A program made the translations under genes and the position numbers. DNA of 64,000 nt from Nostoc sp. UHCC 0702 (GTDB lineage Bacteria > Cyanobacteriota > Cyanobacteriia > Cyanobacteriales > Nostocaceae). Under the pieces are notes generated by a model. The model saw only the letters and a list, made by a program, of their open reading frames with translations. It did not search any database and had not been told where the DNA came from. The DNA lies in assembly GCA_017164015.1 (NCBI GenBank), contig CP071065.1:682001-746000 (forward strand). Direction: 5' to 3'. The stretch's first letter is position 1; every line of letters begins with the position of its first letter. This document shows, one piece after another, positions 52,205 to 61,356 of this stretch.

Positions 52205-52680
52205 CTTAAACCTCTTTGAGCCTGGCTGCTTGCTGGGCGGGCAATAAACCCCTGTGTCACCACGCTAGCAAAAACAACTCTTGGCTATAGATGCCCCTAG
52301 ATATAAATCTCTGTAAAAAATCTCTGTAAAAAAATACAGAGATGACTGTTGACTGTCAACCGCCATCAGTCAACAGTCATCAGTCATCAATCAACATCTT
52401 CATGCTTTGCATACAGTGTAGGAGTATGTCACAGTTACAAGTATTGGAGCAGAAAGCCCACCAGCAACAGACTGAAAATTTTTGGATTTTCAGTCTGTTG
52501 CGTCCTTCAGGGGTGGGATGAATGTGTAGCACCTTTAGGTGCAGTCTCATTATTAGGCACCTGCAAAGAAAAAAATGTCCCACCGGATCATAAATATTTT
52601 GGACATAGTGTTGATATATTGGGGCTTTCGCCCCTTCGGGGCGAAAGCGACGGTGGGACATTTTTTTTATTGGAACTCCC

Positions 52681-53076
52681 TTAGCGAGTTTTTTGATTAG
52701 CAATATACTTTTTGATTGTCTCACTTGAAGCATCCCCAGCCGTTCCACAAAAATAACTTCTTGTCCACATTGAGGGCAATCTTAATAAATGTGGAAACTC
52801 TTGCCTTAGTATCCTGGATGTATATCCCTTCAATCTAAACATAATTTGGTCTGGAGCTAAGGTCGGAGGACAGCTAACAAAAAGATGTACATGGTCTTCG
52901 ATAATTTCAAGAGCTAGAATCTCACACTCTAGCTCTTTTGTTTTTTCATAAAGCAATTCCTCAAGCCTGATAGCGACATTTCCAACTAATACTTTTTTGC
53001 GTCTTTTTGGTATCCACACGAAATGGTAATTAATCAGAGTGACTGATGTTGTCTTGTGCCTGTATTTTCCTGGCAT
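52681..53076 (-). CDS. tnpA: TnpA, Y1 HUH transposase, copy 2
   Basis: Identical in sequence to the protein encoded at 2472-2867, with the HUH motif His62/His64 and catalytic Tyr124. Both copies are intact, so either could supply TnpA for the other or for the orphan 703-bp element if the ends are compatible. Confidence 0.95.
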   Translation of the reverse strand: MPGKYRHKTTSVTLINYHFVWIPKRRKKVLVGNVAIRLEELLYEKTKELECEILALEIIEDHVHLFVSCPPTLAPDQIMFRLKGYTSRILRQEFPHLLRLPSMWTRSYFCGTAGDASSETIKKYIANQKTR

Positions 53077-53170
53077 ATGTAAACTTTATATAAATCTATG
53101 GTCAATAGGTCGTACCTATTGAGGATATGACACTAGAATAAAGAAAAGCATCTAATCAGGTCTAAATATT

Positions 53171-53398
53171 ATGCTTGCAGGTAAAAGTCCTATCAAGAGC
53201 TACAAGAATAATGATGTTAAAGAAAGTGAATCCGTCAAAATAAGAGGCAAGTGGCTTTATGCGGTTCGCAACCAAGGTGAAGCACTTAATCTACTGGGTA
53301 AATACTCAGTTCATGAATTAGGTTGGGGTTCTAGTTATTATGATTGCGATAGTTTTACAGCCCAAGAGAAAGCGTTACTAAAACAGACAATTAAATAA
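53171..53398 (+). CDS. Small ORF inside the IS608-like element, copy 2
   Basis: Identical to the 75-residue ORF at 2962-3189. Its intact presence in both copies shows it is a stable part of the element, 33 bp upstream of tnpB on the same strand. No family is recognised. Confidence 0.6.
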   Translation: MLAGKSPIKSYKNNDVKESESVKIRGKWLYAVRNQGEALNLLGKYSVHELGWGSSYYDCDSFTAQEKALLKQTIK

Positions 53399-53431
53399 TT
53401 TAATTACAGTAGAGATTATTAGGTTAAGCCC

Positions 53432-54610
53432 ATGCTGGTCTTAGAAGCTAAGTTAAAAGGTAAACAAAGTCAGTACCATTTAATAGATGAAGCTCTTAGA
53501 ACTGCTTTATTTATCCGCAACAAAGCTCTCAGACATTGGATGGACAATAGAGATATTGGCAAGAACGAACTGCAAAAACTTTGTGCTGTTTTAGCTAAAG
53601 AGTTTGATTTTGCAGACAAACTTAACTCTATGGCTCGTCAAGCTTCTGCTGATAGGGCATGGCTTGCAATTAAACGTTTTTACGATAATTGCAAAGCTAA
53701 GAAACTGGGCAATCAGGGATTTCCTAAATTTAAAAAACGTGGACATTCTGTAGAGTACAAAACGTCAGGATGGAAACTTTCTCTTGACAAAAAATACATT
53801 TCATTTAGTGATGGGTTTAATATCGGTAGGCTGAAATTAATTGGTACTCGTGACTTAAGTTTCTACTCTATCAAACAGATTAAGCGAGTCAGAATAGTTA
53901 AACGTGCTGACGGTTATTTTTGTCAATTTTGTGTTGATGTTGAACGCACAGAACAGCATCAACACAATGGTAAACAAGTAGGAATTGATGTAGGACTCGA
54001 ATTTTTATACACTGATTCTGATGGTAAGACAGTTGAAAATCCCAGGCTATTACGTAAGTCTCAGAAGTCTTTGAAACGCAAACAGCGCAAAGCTTCTAAA
54101 TGTAAAAAAGGTTCTTATAATCGCCGCAAAGCTGTTAAAAAACTAGCTAAAAAGCACCTCAAGGTAAGTAGACAGAGGAAAGATTTTGCTGTTAAGACCG
54201 CGAGAACTCTAGTCCAGTCAAACGACTTGGTAGTTTATGAGGACTTGCAGGTGCGAAATATGGTTAAGAACCATCATTTAGCTAAATCTATCAGTGACGC
54301 TTCCTGGTCATTGTTCACTGATTGGGTGGACTACTATGCCAAAGTTTTTGGCACTTGGGCAATAGCAGTTGCACCTCACTACACATCTCAAGATTGCTCT
54401 GTTTGTGGAACACGAATAAAAAAATCTTTGTCCACTCGCACCCACAAATGCCATTCTTGCGGAACAGTGATGCACCGCGACCACAACGCAGCTAAACAAA
54501 TATTAGCCAAGGGGATTAAAAATACGGGAGGGCATCCCGAAATCAACGCTTCTGGACAGAACAACCTCTATCTAGGTGGGGAAACTCCTCTAGACAAGTT
54601 GACTGGTTGA
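53432..54610 (+). CDS. tnpB: TnpB, RNA-guided RuvC nuclease, copy 2
   Basis: Identical to the protein at 3223-4401, with the RuvC residues Asp186, Glu270 and Asp350 and the four zinc-ribbon cysteines. The guide of its omega RNA would come from a different flank here, so the two TnpB copies share one protein but have different targets. Confidence 0.95.
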   Translation: MLVLEAKLKGKQSQYHLIDEALRTALFIRNKALRHWMDNRDIGKNELQKLCAVLAKEFDFADKLNSMARQASADRAWLAIKRFYDNCKAKKLGNQGFPKFKKRGHSVEYKTSGWKLSLDKKYISFSDGFNIGRLKLIGTRDLSFYSIKQIKRVRIVKRADGYFCQFCVDVERTEQHQHNGKQVGIDVGLEFLYTDSDGKTVENPRLLRKSQKSLKRKQRKASKCKKGSYNRRKAVKKLAKKHLKVSRQRKDFAVKTARTLVQSNDLVVYEDLQVRNMVKNHHLAKSISDASWSLFTDWVDYYAKVFGTWAIAVAPHYTSQDCSVCGTRIKKSLSTRTHKCHSCGTVMHRDHNAAKQILAKGIKNTGGHPEINASGQNNLYLGGETPLDKLTG

Positions 54611-54668
54611 AAGAAGAATCCCACACCTTCAAGGTGTGGGAGTGTCAACCAACTATTAATTAACCCCC
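54520..54668 (+). ncRNA. Probable omega RNA of TnpB, copy 2
   Basis: By analogy with copy 1, the RNA would span the end of tnpB, the right-end hairpin (54620-54640), TCAA and a guide starting at 54649 with CCAACTATTAATTAAC. That guide overlaps the last codons of the neighbouring reductase gene. The 5' limit is estimated. Confidence 0.45.
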
Positions 54669-55781
54669 AAAACCAGGAATTAAACGCTTCAGGGCACGTC
54701 CGGCAACATCACCATAGCGCAGTTCGCCACACAGAATCTTACCCATGATTTGGGCACCAGAGGGGCGCTTCACACCAACTTTGTAGCCAATACCAGGAAA
54801 GCGATAGAATGCTTGAGCTAATTTTTGCGCCCAAGCCATATCAGCACCCCATTGTTCGTTCATGGCTTCGGTGTATTGTTCTAAAGCATTGATGTCACCA
54901 GCAAGCGCCTGATTAATAGCTCCTGCTGCTAGTAAACCACTAAAAATTGAGGGACGAATGCCTTCTGCTGTCATGGGATCAACTACGCAAGCGGCTTCCC
55001 CAGCTAAAACAGCATTTTGGGTATGCAGCTTTTGATTGCCATCCCAAATACAAAGGGGATGACCATATTGCTTGCTAATTGTCAAGTCTAAATTAAAGGA
55101 TTTGGCATACTCATCCAAAATTTTCTTGAAGTCTTGGCGTTCACCACCAATGAATGTACCGACACCAATTGAATAACCATCAGCTTTGGGAAAGTTCCAG
55201 ATGTAGCCGTTTTTCACCAAGCCGAACTCGAAGTGAATTGTGGATTTATTTTCTACATTGGCAGCAATTTCTGCCTCTAAAGCTCCTGCTAGGCGGCGTT
55301 TACGTTCTGTGAAGCCTAGCCATTTTGCCATTGGGCCTTTGGCACCGTCAGCCGCAATTATGTAGCGACTTGTAACTGTACCATTGGCTGTGTTCACTTG
55401 CCAATAATCAGTTTTAAACTCAATTCCTGTAACTTCTGTATGATCGCGTAATTCCGCTCCTTGTTTCTGGGCTTGCTGCACCAGGAAATGGTCAAAAATA
55501 TCTCGCCGCACCATCCAGACTGGTTCTTTTGTGGCAATTTTTGCTTCTACAGGGTCGTCTAATTTCCAGGTGAAGCGTAGAGAGTCTGCCCTGGAAGAAA
55601 TAGCTGGGCTAAAGTCAAAGTCAAACCATTGAGCGATCGCTGGTGACACACCACCCCCACATGGTTTATATCTTGGTAGGGATTCTTTTTCTAAAACTAA
55701 TACTGAATGACCTTTCTTCGCTAAGTGATATGCTGCTGTTCCCCCAGCTGGGCCTGCACCGACGATGATAGTATCGTACAT
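54660..55781 (-). CDS. Geranylgeranyl-reductase-family flavoprotein
   Basis: The ATG at 55781 (MYDTIIVGAGPAGGTAAYHL) is chosen over an upstream TTG because the FAD-binding motif GxGxxG should lie near the N-terminus. Other family features are RYKPCGGGVSP, VRRDIFDHFLVQ, ADGAKGPMAKWLG and the FAD-contact GEAACVVDPMTAEGI. The 373-residue size is a little shorter than ChlP (about 406), so this is more likely one of the additional cyanobacterial reductases than the chlorophyll enzyme. IS copy 2 lies 11 bp beyond its stop. Confidence 0.88.
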   Translation of the reverse strand: MYDTIIVGAGPAGGTAAYHLAKKGHSVLVLEKESLPRYKPCGGGVSPAIAQWFDFDFSPAISSRADSLRFTWKLDDPVEAKIATKEPVWMVRRDIFDHFLVQQAQKQGAELRDHTEVTGIEFKTDYWQVNTANGTVTSRYIIAADGAKGPMAKWLGFTERKRRLAGALEAEIAANVENKSTIHFEFGLVKNGYIWNFPKADGYSIGVGTFIGGERQDFKKILDEYAKSFNLDLTISKQYGHPLCIWDGNQKLHTQNAVLAGEAACVVDPMTAEGIRPSIFSGLLAAGAINQALAGDINALEQYTEAMNEQWGADMAWAQKLAQAFYRFPGIGYKVGVKRPSGAQIMGKILCGELRYGDVAGRALKRLIPGFGG

Positions 55782-55903
55782 ATTACTGAATTTTTGTCTA
55801 CACAAATTACAAATTATTTACTAATTATTTAGATAATTTTATAAGTTTTTAGTAAATATCTAAGGGACTTGCAGAAAATAAATCATTTTGGTTGGAGTTG
55901 TTG

Positions 55904-55952
55904 AACGCCAGTCGCCTCAAGTCGGGAAACCCGCCCACGGCGCTGGCTCCTG
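55904..55952 (+). repeat. GCCAGTCGC/GCGCTGGC dispersed repeat, family 2
   Basis: Stem GCCAGTCGC (55907-55915) with GCGCTGGC (55940-55947), inner hairpin GGG-AAA-CCC. It is related to 27585-27627 (reverse), 61444-61493 and 61528-61577, with compensating stem changes. Confidence 0.75.
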
Positions 55953-56090
55953 TTGACTGTTGACTGTTGACTTGTTTTTGCAGCATCAAATGAAATATGA
56001 AGGCTAAAGAATTGATACATCATTCTTCAACCTTCATACTTGACTTTACTTACCCTTCAGTAACGCTAAGCAAAGGGCGTCTACATCCTC

Positions 56091-56639
56091 TTAGACAGTG
56101 CTGATGTCTTTTTCTTTTTCTGCCAATAGTTCGTCTATTCTTGCAGTGTACTTGTTTGTCAGTTTTTGCAATTTGTCTTGTTGGTCTTTCGATTCATCTT
56201 CAGATATTTCCGAGGCTTTCTCTTGTTTGCGAATTGAATCTATGACATCACGGCGGATGTTGCGAATCGCAACGCGACCTTCTTCAGCATACTTGGCAGC
56301 AATTTTGACTAGTTCTTTACGGCGATCGCTTGTTAAAGGCGGAATATTTAGCCGAATCACAGAACCGTCGTTGCTTGGTGTTAAACCCACATCTGAAAGA
56401 GAAATCGCCTTCTCAACAATGTTGAGGCTGCTGCGATCGTAGGGTTGAATCAAAATCGTCGTGGCGTCTGGGGTGTTGATATTTGCCAAGGATTTCAAAG
56501 GTGTGGGTGAACCGTAGTAATCCACCTGTACTTTATCTAGTAAACTCGCATTGGCGCGACCAGTGCGAATTGTGTTAAAAGCTCGTTGAGTTGACTCAAC
56601 GGTTTTTTGCATCGTACTTTCAGCTTCAGCTAATTTCAC
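56091..56639 (-). CDS. frr: Ribosome recycling factor
   Basis: RRF splits the ribosome after termination with EF-G. The protein has the family segments [50 protein letters not shown] and a C-terminal helix [17 protein letters not shown]. The start is GTG at 56639: it gives 182 residues beginning [12 protein letters not shown], has GGGAGG seven bases upstream, and overlaps the end of pyrH by 14 bp. A longer frame to 56684 is not needed. The pyrH-frr order is the classic bacterial operon. Confidence 0.96.
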   Translation of the reverse strand: MKLAEAESTMQKTVESTQRAFNTIRTGRANASLLDKVQVDYYGSPTPLKSLANINTPDATTILIQPYDRSSLNIVEKAISLSDVGLTPSNDGSVIRLNIPPLTSDRRKELVKIAAKYAEEGRVAIRNIRRDVIDSIRKQEKASEISEDESKDQQDKLQKLTNKYTARIDELLAEKEKDISTV

Positions 56640-57354
56640 AAGAACCTCCCACAAAGGTGCCGATGGATTCTCCCATGACTGCACGGTGGATATTACCTCT
56701 CACCGTAAGGTTAAATACCAGAATTGGGATATTATTTTCTTTACACAAGGCAATCGCTGTACTATCCATCACCCGCAAATCTTTGGCTAAAACATGCGCG
56801 TAGGTGAGGCTGGTGTAGCGTTTGGCGTTAGGGTATATATGAGGGTCAGCATCGTACACTCCGTCTACCTTGGTGGCTTTAAAAATCACTTCGGCATCAA
56901 TTTCTGCGGCTCTTAATGCCGCAGTGGTGTCAGTTGTAAAGAAGGGATTTCCAGAACCTGCACCAAAAATTACCACCCGTCCTTTTTCTAGATGACGGAT
57001 GGCGCGACGACGGATATACGGTTCCGCTAATTCTTGCATAGCGATCGCTGTCTGCACCCGTGTCTGTACCCCTATTCGCTCTAGTGAATCTTGTAGCGTC
57101 ATGGCGTTCATTACCGTGGCAATCATCCCTATGTAGTCAGCGGCTGCCCTATCCATCCCCGCCGACGCAGCTTTGACGCCTCGAAAAATATTGCCGCCGC
57201 CAACGACGATGGCGATTTGAACGCCTGTGGCTACTACCTCTGCTACCTCTTGTGCTATCTCTTTGACCACTTCTGGATCAATGCCATAGCCCATGTTGCC
57301 CATTAAGGCTTCACCGCTCAGTTTAAGTAAAACCCGTCGGTAATTCGTTCCCAT
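56626..57354 (-). CDS. pyrH: UMP kinase
   Basis: PyrH phosphorylates UMP to UDP, feeding pyrimidine nucleotide pools. The 242-residue protein from ATG 57354 starts [19 protein letters not shown], the family opening. Further motifs are [60 protein letters not shown] and the C-terminal [12 protein letters not shown]. The 13 upstream codons to 57393 do not fit the family. It is followed by frr with a 14-bp overlap. Confidence 0.97.
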   Translation of the reverse strand: MGTNYRRVLLKLSGEALMGNMGYGIDPEVVKEIAQEVAEVVATGVQIAIVVGGGNIFRGVKAASAGMDRAAADYIGMIATVMNAMTLQDSLERIGVQTRVQTAIAMQELAEPYIRRRAIRHLEKGRVVIFGAGSGNPFFTTDTTAALRAAEIDAEVIFKATKVDGVYDADPHIYPNAKRYTSLTYAHVLAKDLRVMDSTAIALCKENNIPILVFNLTVRGNIHRAVMGESIGTFVGGSCEIS

Positions 57355-57424
57355 GAAGTTACGCTTTATCAAAAAAGTTGCAATTGCCTCCAATTTAAGA
57401 TAGCAGTACAGTGCCTATCTATGT

Positions 57425-57979
57425 CTAGTTCCGCCAAATCAATGAAGTACCTACTGGTTCTGTTTCTGGAAGGATAATTGCTTGATTTTTAAACAGAGAG
57501 GCGATCGCATTTCTCAAATATTCCTCTCCTACAAATGATGCTTCCTGAGGATGATTATCAATTTGACCTTTATAGCGCAATATCCCATCATTATCTATTA
57601 AAAAAGCCATTGGCGTTTTACTAGCACCAAAGCTTTTAGTCACATCTTGCGTTGAATCCCATAAGTAGGGAAAATTCAACTGATGATCTTGAGCAAAAGC
57701 TTTCATCTCTTCAAAAATTTCTCTAGGATGCTCAGTAGCATGACTGCCATTCATGCCGATGAGTGTAAAGCCGTTTGGAGCAAATTCGGCTTGAATGCTT
57801 TTTAGCCTATCTAGATATAAGTTTACATAAGGACAGTGGTTGCACATAAAAATGACGCCAACTGCACGGAACTTCTCTAGATAACGGCTAAGATGGTGTA
57901 CTTGATTGTCAATTCCTGGTAGTTCAAAATCTGGTGCGTAGTTACCAACGGAAGTATAAACAGTTTCTAATATAGTCAT
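57425..57979 (-). CDS. Thioredoxin-fold redoxin (AhpC/TSA-like)
   Basis: The 184-residue protein from the ATG at 57979 starts MTILETVYTSVGNYAPDFEL. It has a redox pair in FMCNHCPYV, the segment NGSHATEHP, and the cis-Pro in GASKTPMAFLIDNDG. The layout matches thioredoxin family proteins common in bacteria under the label thioredoxin-like or redoxin; an oxidoreductase role is likely but the partner is unknown. It lies 70 bp upstream of pyrH on the same strand and may be co-transcribed. Confidence 0.88.
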   Translation of the reverse strand: MTILETVYTSVGNYAPDFELPGIDNQVHHLSRYLEKFRAVGVIFMCNHCPYVNLYLDRLKSIQAEFAPNGFTLIGMNGSHATEHPREIFEEMKAFAQDHQLNFPYLWDSTQDVTKSFGASKTPMAFLIDNDGILRYKGQIDNHPQEASFVGEEYLRNAIASLFKNQAIILPETEPVGTSLIWRN

Positions 57980-58692
57980 CTTATTTGGCCGCAAGGAGTT
58001 AGTAACAAAATAATCTCAGTGAATTTAGCGTCAATTTCTGGTGCAAACCAACTTTTAGCCGATACTTAATATCCAACATTTTATAGAGCCATTTGGCAGC
58101 CGTAAATTGTGAAACTACTGAAACTACTACCGATGCTAATTTCATGACATTACCCACAGTCATTTGGTCAGTTACACTTATACAGTGCAATTTGCGCTCA
58201 TTATATAGCTGGGGACTGGGGACTGGGGACTGGGGACTGGGGACTGGGGACTGGGGACTGGGTGAAAAGCCTTTTTGTGCCTAGGTTTTATCATCTGTTG
58301 ATGTCCTAACCACCTTGGCTATTGCTATATAAGCACAGTTGTAAATTCAGCCTTGGCAAGCATTGGTTCAGTCTTGATAAACATCAACAGTCAATACTGT
58401 ATATGCCTTGCTTGTAAAGCCTTTACAATATTTCTCTGTTTTCAGTATTAGTACTAGATTCCCTCTTCAAAGCCGTCACAGATGTTTAATATTGATAGCG
58501 ATCGCTAGTGCTTGCCTCGTCAAAAAAAGCAATATTACGATTTGTGAAGTATGATAAATAAAAATAACAAAGTTTAAAAAAAGCGTCATAAAAATTAGGG
58601 ACAGTACTGTTTTCATGTATATCAAAGTTACTTTAGTCACTTTGATATTAACTATATATACTTAAAATACTTCTATATCTAAGTAATTTCCT
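57980..58692. other. Repeat-containing intergenic region upstream of the alpha/beta hydrolase gene
   Basis: Apart from the dispersed repeat at 58211-58330, the sequence is AT-rich and without a clear gene. A frame at 57999-58190 on the minus strand has no family-like features. The last 100 bp contain AAAATAACAAAGTTTAAA and the inverted pair ATATCAAAGT/ACTTTGATAT (58619-58649), possibly a regulator site or terminator. Confidence 0.55.
58211..58330 (-). repeat. Dispersed repeat with heptamer tail, inverted copy of 48774-48936
   Basis: GGGGACT heptamers (about seven, 58211-58262) are followed by the reverse complement of the head: GTGAAAAGCC, CTAGGTTTTATCATCTGTTG, ATGTCCTAACCACC, ending TAGCAATAGC reversed. 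Same head and tail order as the copy after the HhoA-like gene, but fewer heptamers. Confidence 0.85.
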
Positions 58693-59589
58693 ATGACGAC
58701 TTCTACAACCGCGTTTACATCTACAAAAACTTGGATTTGGCAAGGTTTTCCCATTTCCTACCAAACCCAAGGAACTGCTGGGCCAGCTGTGATTCTAGTG
58801 CATGGTTTTGGAGCCTCATTGTGGCATTGGCGAAAAAATATACCAGTGTTAGCAGAAAGTTGTCGCGTTTATGCCATCGATTTAATTGGTTTTGGAGGTT
58901 CAGCCAAACCCCAGCCAGGTGAAAAAATTGCTTACACACTGGAAACTTGGGGACAGCAAGTAGCAGATTTTTGCCGCGAAGTGGTGGGTGAACCTGCTTT
59001 TTTGGTAGGAAATTCTATTGGTTGTATTGTAGCTTTGCAATCAGCAGTCAGTAACCCGGATATTGCCTTGGGAGTTGCCTTACTCAACTGTTCTCTACGC
59101 CTTCTGCACGATCGCAAACGAGCAAGTCTACCTTGGTCACGTCGTTTTGGCGCACCTATTTTACAGCGTTTATTAGCTATTAAACCCATTGGCAGCTTCT
59201 TTTTCAATCAAGTTGCCAAACCAAAAACAGTGCGGAAGATTCTGCTGCAAGCCTATGCTAACAGTGAAGTGGTGACAGATGAGTTGGTAGATATTCTCAC
59301 AGCACCAGCCAGCGATCCCGGTGCTGTGGCTGTTTTCCTTGCCTTTACTGCTTACTCTTCAGGGCCGCTACCTGAAGACCTTTTACCCTTATTACCATGT
59401 CCTGCGATTATTTTATGGGGAACAGCTGACCCTTGGGAACCAGTAGAGTTAGGTAAAGAGTTAGCTAATTTTCCGCAAGTTGTCAAATTTATTCCTTTAG
59501 AAGGTGTTGGTCACTGTCCGCAAGATGAAGCGCCTGAGTTAGTTAATCCAATAATCAAAGATTGGATTCACAGTTCTGTACAGTCTTGA
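58693..59589 (+). CDS. Alpha/beta-fold hydrolase
   Basis: The 298-residue protein has the hydrolase features LVHGFGASLWHWRKNIP (oxyanion), AIDLIGFGGSAKP, the nucleophile elbow LVGNSIGCIVALQSA (Ser), an Asp in LWGTADPWEPVE and the His in EGVGHCPQDEAPE. The WGFGAS/HWRKN pattern is typical of cyanobacterial and plastid relatives of pheophytinase and chlorophyll dephytylase, but the same fold serves many esterases, so the substrate is open. It stands alone. Confidence 0.85.
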   Translation: MTTSTTAFTSTKTWIWQGFPISYQTQGTAGPAVILVHGFGASLWHWRKNIPVLAESCRVYAIDLIGFGGSAKPQPGEKIAYTLETWGQQVADFCREVVGEPAFLVGNSIGCIVALQSAVSNPDIALGVALLNCSLRLLHDRKRASLPWSRRFGAPILQRLLAIKPIGSFFFNQVAKPKTVRKILLQAYANSEVVTDELVDILTAPASDPGAVAVFLAFTAYSSGPLPEDLLPLLPCPAIILWGTADPWEPVELGKELANFPQVVKFIPLEGVGHCPQDEAPELVNPIIKDWIHSSVQS

Positions 59590-59636
59590 ACTATTCTCTG
59601 TTCCCCGTTCCCTATTTTCAAGTAGGGAGGTAGAGG

Positions 59637-59842
59637 GCCTGACTTTTCACGTCATGTGGAAAAGCTAACGCGAAACCTAACCCCCCAGCCCCCCTGACCC
59701 TAATCCCCATTAAATTAGGGCTTAGCCCTAATTTAATGGGGGCCCCGAGTTCCCTACAAGGGAAGGGGGAGAATTCAAAGCCTCTCTCCTCGCAGGAGAG
59801 AGGAATGGAAGCGAGGTTTTCCAGATCCCGTGAAAAGTCAGG
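59637..59842. mobile_element. MITE-like element of about 206 bp with 14-bp terminal inverted repeats
   Basis: CCTGACTTTTCACG (59638-59651) and CGTGAAAAGTCAGG (59829-59842) are perfect inverted repeats, and TAGAGG flanks both sides (59631-59636, 59843-59848) as a likely target duplication. Inside is an 18-bp perfect palindrome around one base (59705-59722 with 59724-59741) and a CTCTCCT/AGGAGAG hairpin. No ORF is present, so transposase must come in trans. Confidence 0.8.
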
Positions 59843-59944
59843 TAGAGGACAGGGGGCAGGTTTTGCGAGTATTACAAATTACAAATTACGAATTACGAAC
59901 TTGTACTGAGCGTAGCCGAAGTATTACGAATTACGAATTAAAAA

Positions 59945-61045
59945 TTATCTTGTTCGCAACAACTGCACAAAAGTATTACTCACTGTATTGTCTTTAGTAT
60001 CTGCGGCATATTGAATCAACTTTTCTCGCAGTTCTTTGGCTGCATCTAAAGGCAGCAAAGTTGCTAACAAAAAATAAACCCCACGAAATCGGGGATCGCC
60101 CATTCTATCTACTAATAGTGCTTCGGCTTCATCGCTGTTGCCGAGGAAGTTCTGCACTAAGAAAAAGTCCATGATTTTATCGTGGCGGAAGTACCATTCT
60201 TGCTTGGCTTCGCCTTTTTCATCTTGCCATTGACGGCTGACTACCATTTTGTATTTCTCGTCTTCTAAAGATTTCACAACTTGGAAAAATTCATCGGCGG
60301 GTAAGGCTTGTTGATCTTGCATTCGCATTTCGTAGACGGCGGCGGCGAATTTTTTTAAGGGAAATTCTTGATTCCATTCTTTGAGGTATTCTGCTGCCAT
60401 CAAGTTGTATTGCTGTTCTTGCAACCGGAATAAGTTGGGATGTTTGCCTTGGGATAACATCAAGGCAACCACAGTTAAATCCATTGGGTTAGAGAGAATG
60501 CGGCGGGCGGCGTTTAATTCTTCTTGGGGTTGCTGGGTGGTGAGGACTTCTTGTAGGTAATTGGTGCAGGCTATTTCGTAATCTTTACCTTGAACTTTGG
60601 CATCTTTGGGCAGTCGCGGCTGACGGGAAAGCAAAAATTCTTGAATTTGGGTTTGTTCCAGGGGTTGCAAGTAATAGGTTTTTGCCGTTGAGGGTGGTGT
60701 CCACTCTAGGGGCTGGGTAGTCATAATAATGTTGCCCCGGAAATAACTTTCGACAAACTGACAGATTTTCGCCCGTGTTTCGGCGGTGACTTCGTTGAGT
60801 CCGTCGATGCAGATGTCAATTGCACCACTGTAAATCAGGTTTTTGAGGAAGTCGGCATCTCGGGCTTGTCCGTGAAGCTTGTCTTGAATGGCTTCTATTA
60901 CGCCTTTGTCGCATTTCTGGGCGGGGAGGTAAACGACAATGCGCTGCGAGTTTGTCAGCAGATGGCGGAGAAACATCGACTTGCCTAAGCCGGAATCACC
61001 TTGTAAGATAACTTGTCCAGGTGAGAAAAAAGGAAAGGATGAAGG
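59945..61045 (-). pseudogene. NACHT-type NTPase gene, truncated at the 5' end by repeat DNA
   Basis: The only ATG-started frame (60976) begins inside the Walker A motif, but the frame is open upstream and completes it: GQVILQGDSGLGKSMFLRHL. Walker B is AIDICIDGLNEV, followed by IIMTTQPLEW and a helical arm with FRHDKIMDFFLVQNFL. This is the NTPase part of a STAND/NACHT protein, a class of signalling and anti-phage sensors. Ten codons upstream of GQVIL the frame hits TAG in repeat-like DNA (GAAGGCTAAAGG units, 61039-61072). The N-terminal effector domain is missing, so the gene is probably dead. Confidence 0.75.
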
Positions 61046-61236
61046 CTAAAGGATACAGGATAAAAGGTGAAGCTTTGCGGGTGCGGCGGTAAGTTAGCAG
61101 CATATTTGGGGCAAGCTGGCAGATTACACAGAGTTATGGGTATATTATCAAACTGGCAATTTGTAATTCCTGATTTGTAGTGAAAAAATCGGATTTAGTT
61201 TGGGTTGCTGGGGTTGAGGGAAAGTTTATATCTGGG

Positions 61237-61356
61237 GCGAATGGAATTCGCGGCTATACAAACAAAGCCCTCCTTCGAGGGCTAATAGAACGTGAGGCGA
61301 ATGGAATTCGCGGCTATACAAACAAAGCCCTCCTTCGAGGGCTAATAGAACGTGAG
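61237..61356 (+). repeat. Exact 60-bp tandem duplication of the first half of a four-hairpin repeat (copy 3)
   Basis: 61237-61296 and 61297-61356 are identical. Each holds GCGAAT-GGA-ATTCGC, GGCTATACAAAC and AGCCCTC-CTTC-GAGGGCT, then TAATAGAACGTGAG. The second stem differs at several positions from copies 1 and 2 yet still pairs. The other half of the repeat lies at 61756-61815. Confidence 0.9.

Larger units (their letters stand above)
52439..54648. mobile_element. IS200/IS605-family element of IS608 type, copy 2 (2,210 bp)
   Basis: Same length and orientation as copy 1 at a constant offset of 50,209 bp; all compared segments and the three encoded proteins are identical. The left end follows TTAC (52435-52438) and the right end is TCAA (54645-54648). 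It lies between genes, only 11 bp from the stop codon of the reductase gene, so it breaks no ORF. Identity of the copies points to recent movement. The two copies are direct repeats 48 kb apart. Confidence 0.95.

Noticed and set aside
57999..58190. 63-codon minus-strand ORF
   Set aside because: No family-like pattern, no ribosome site, and it lies in the promoter area of the redoxin gene.
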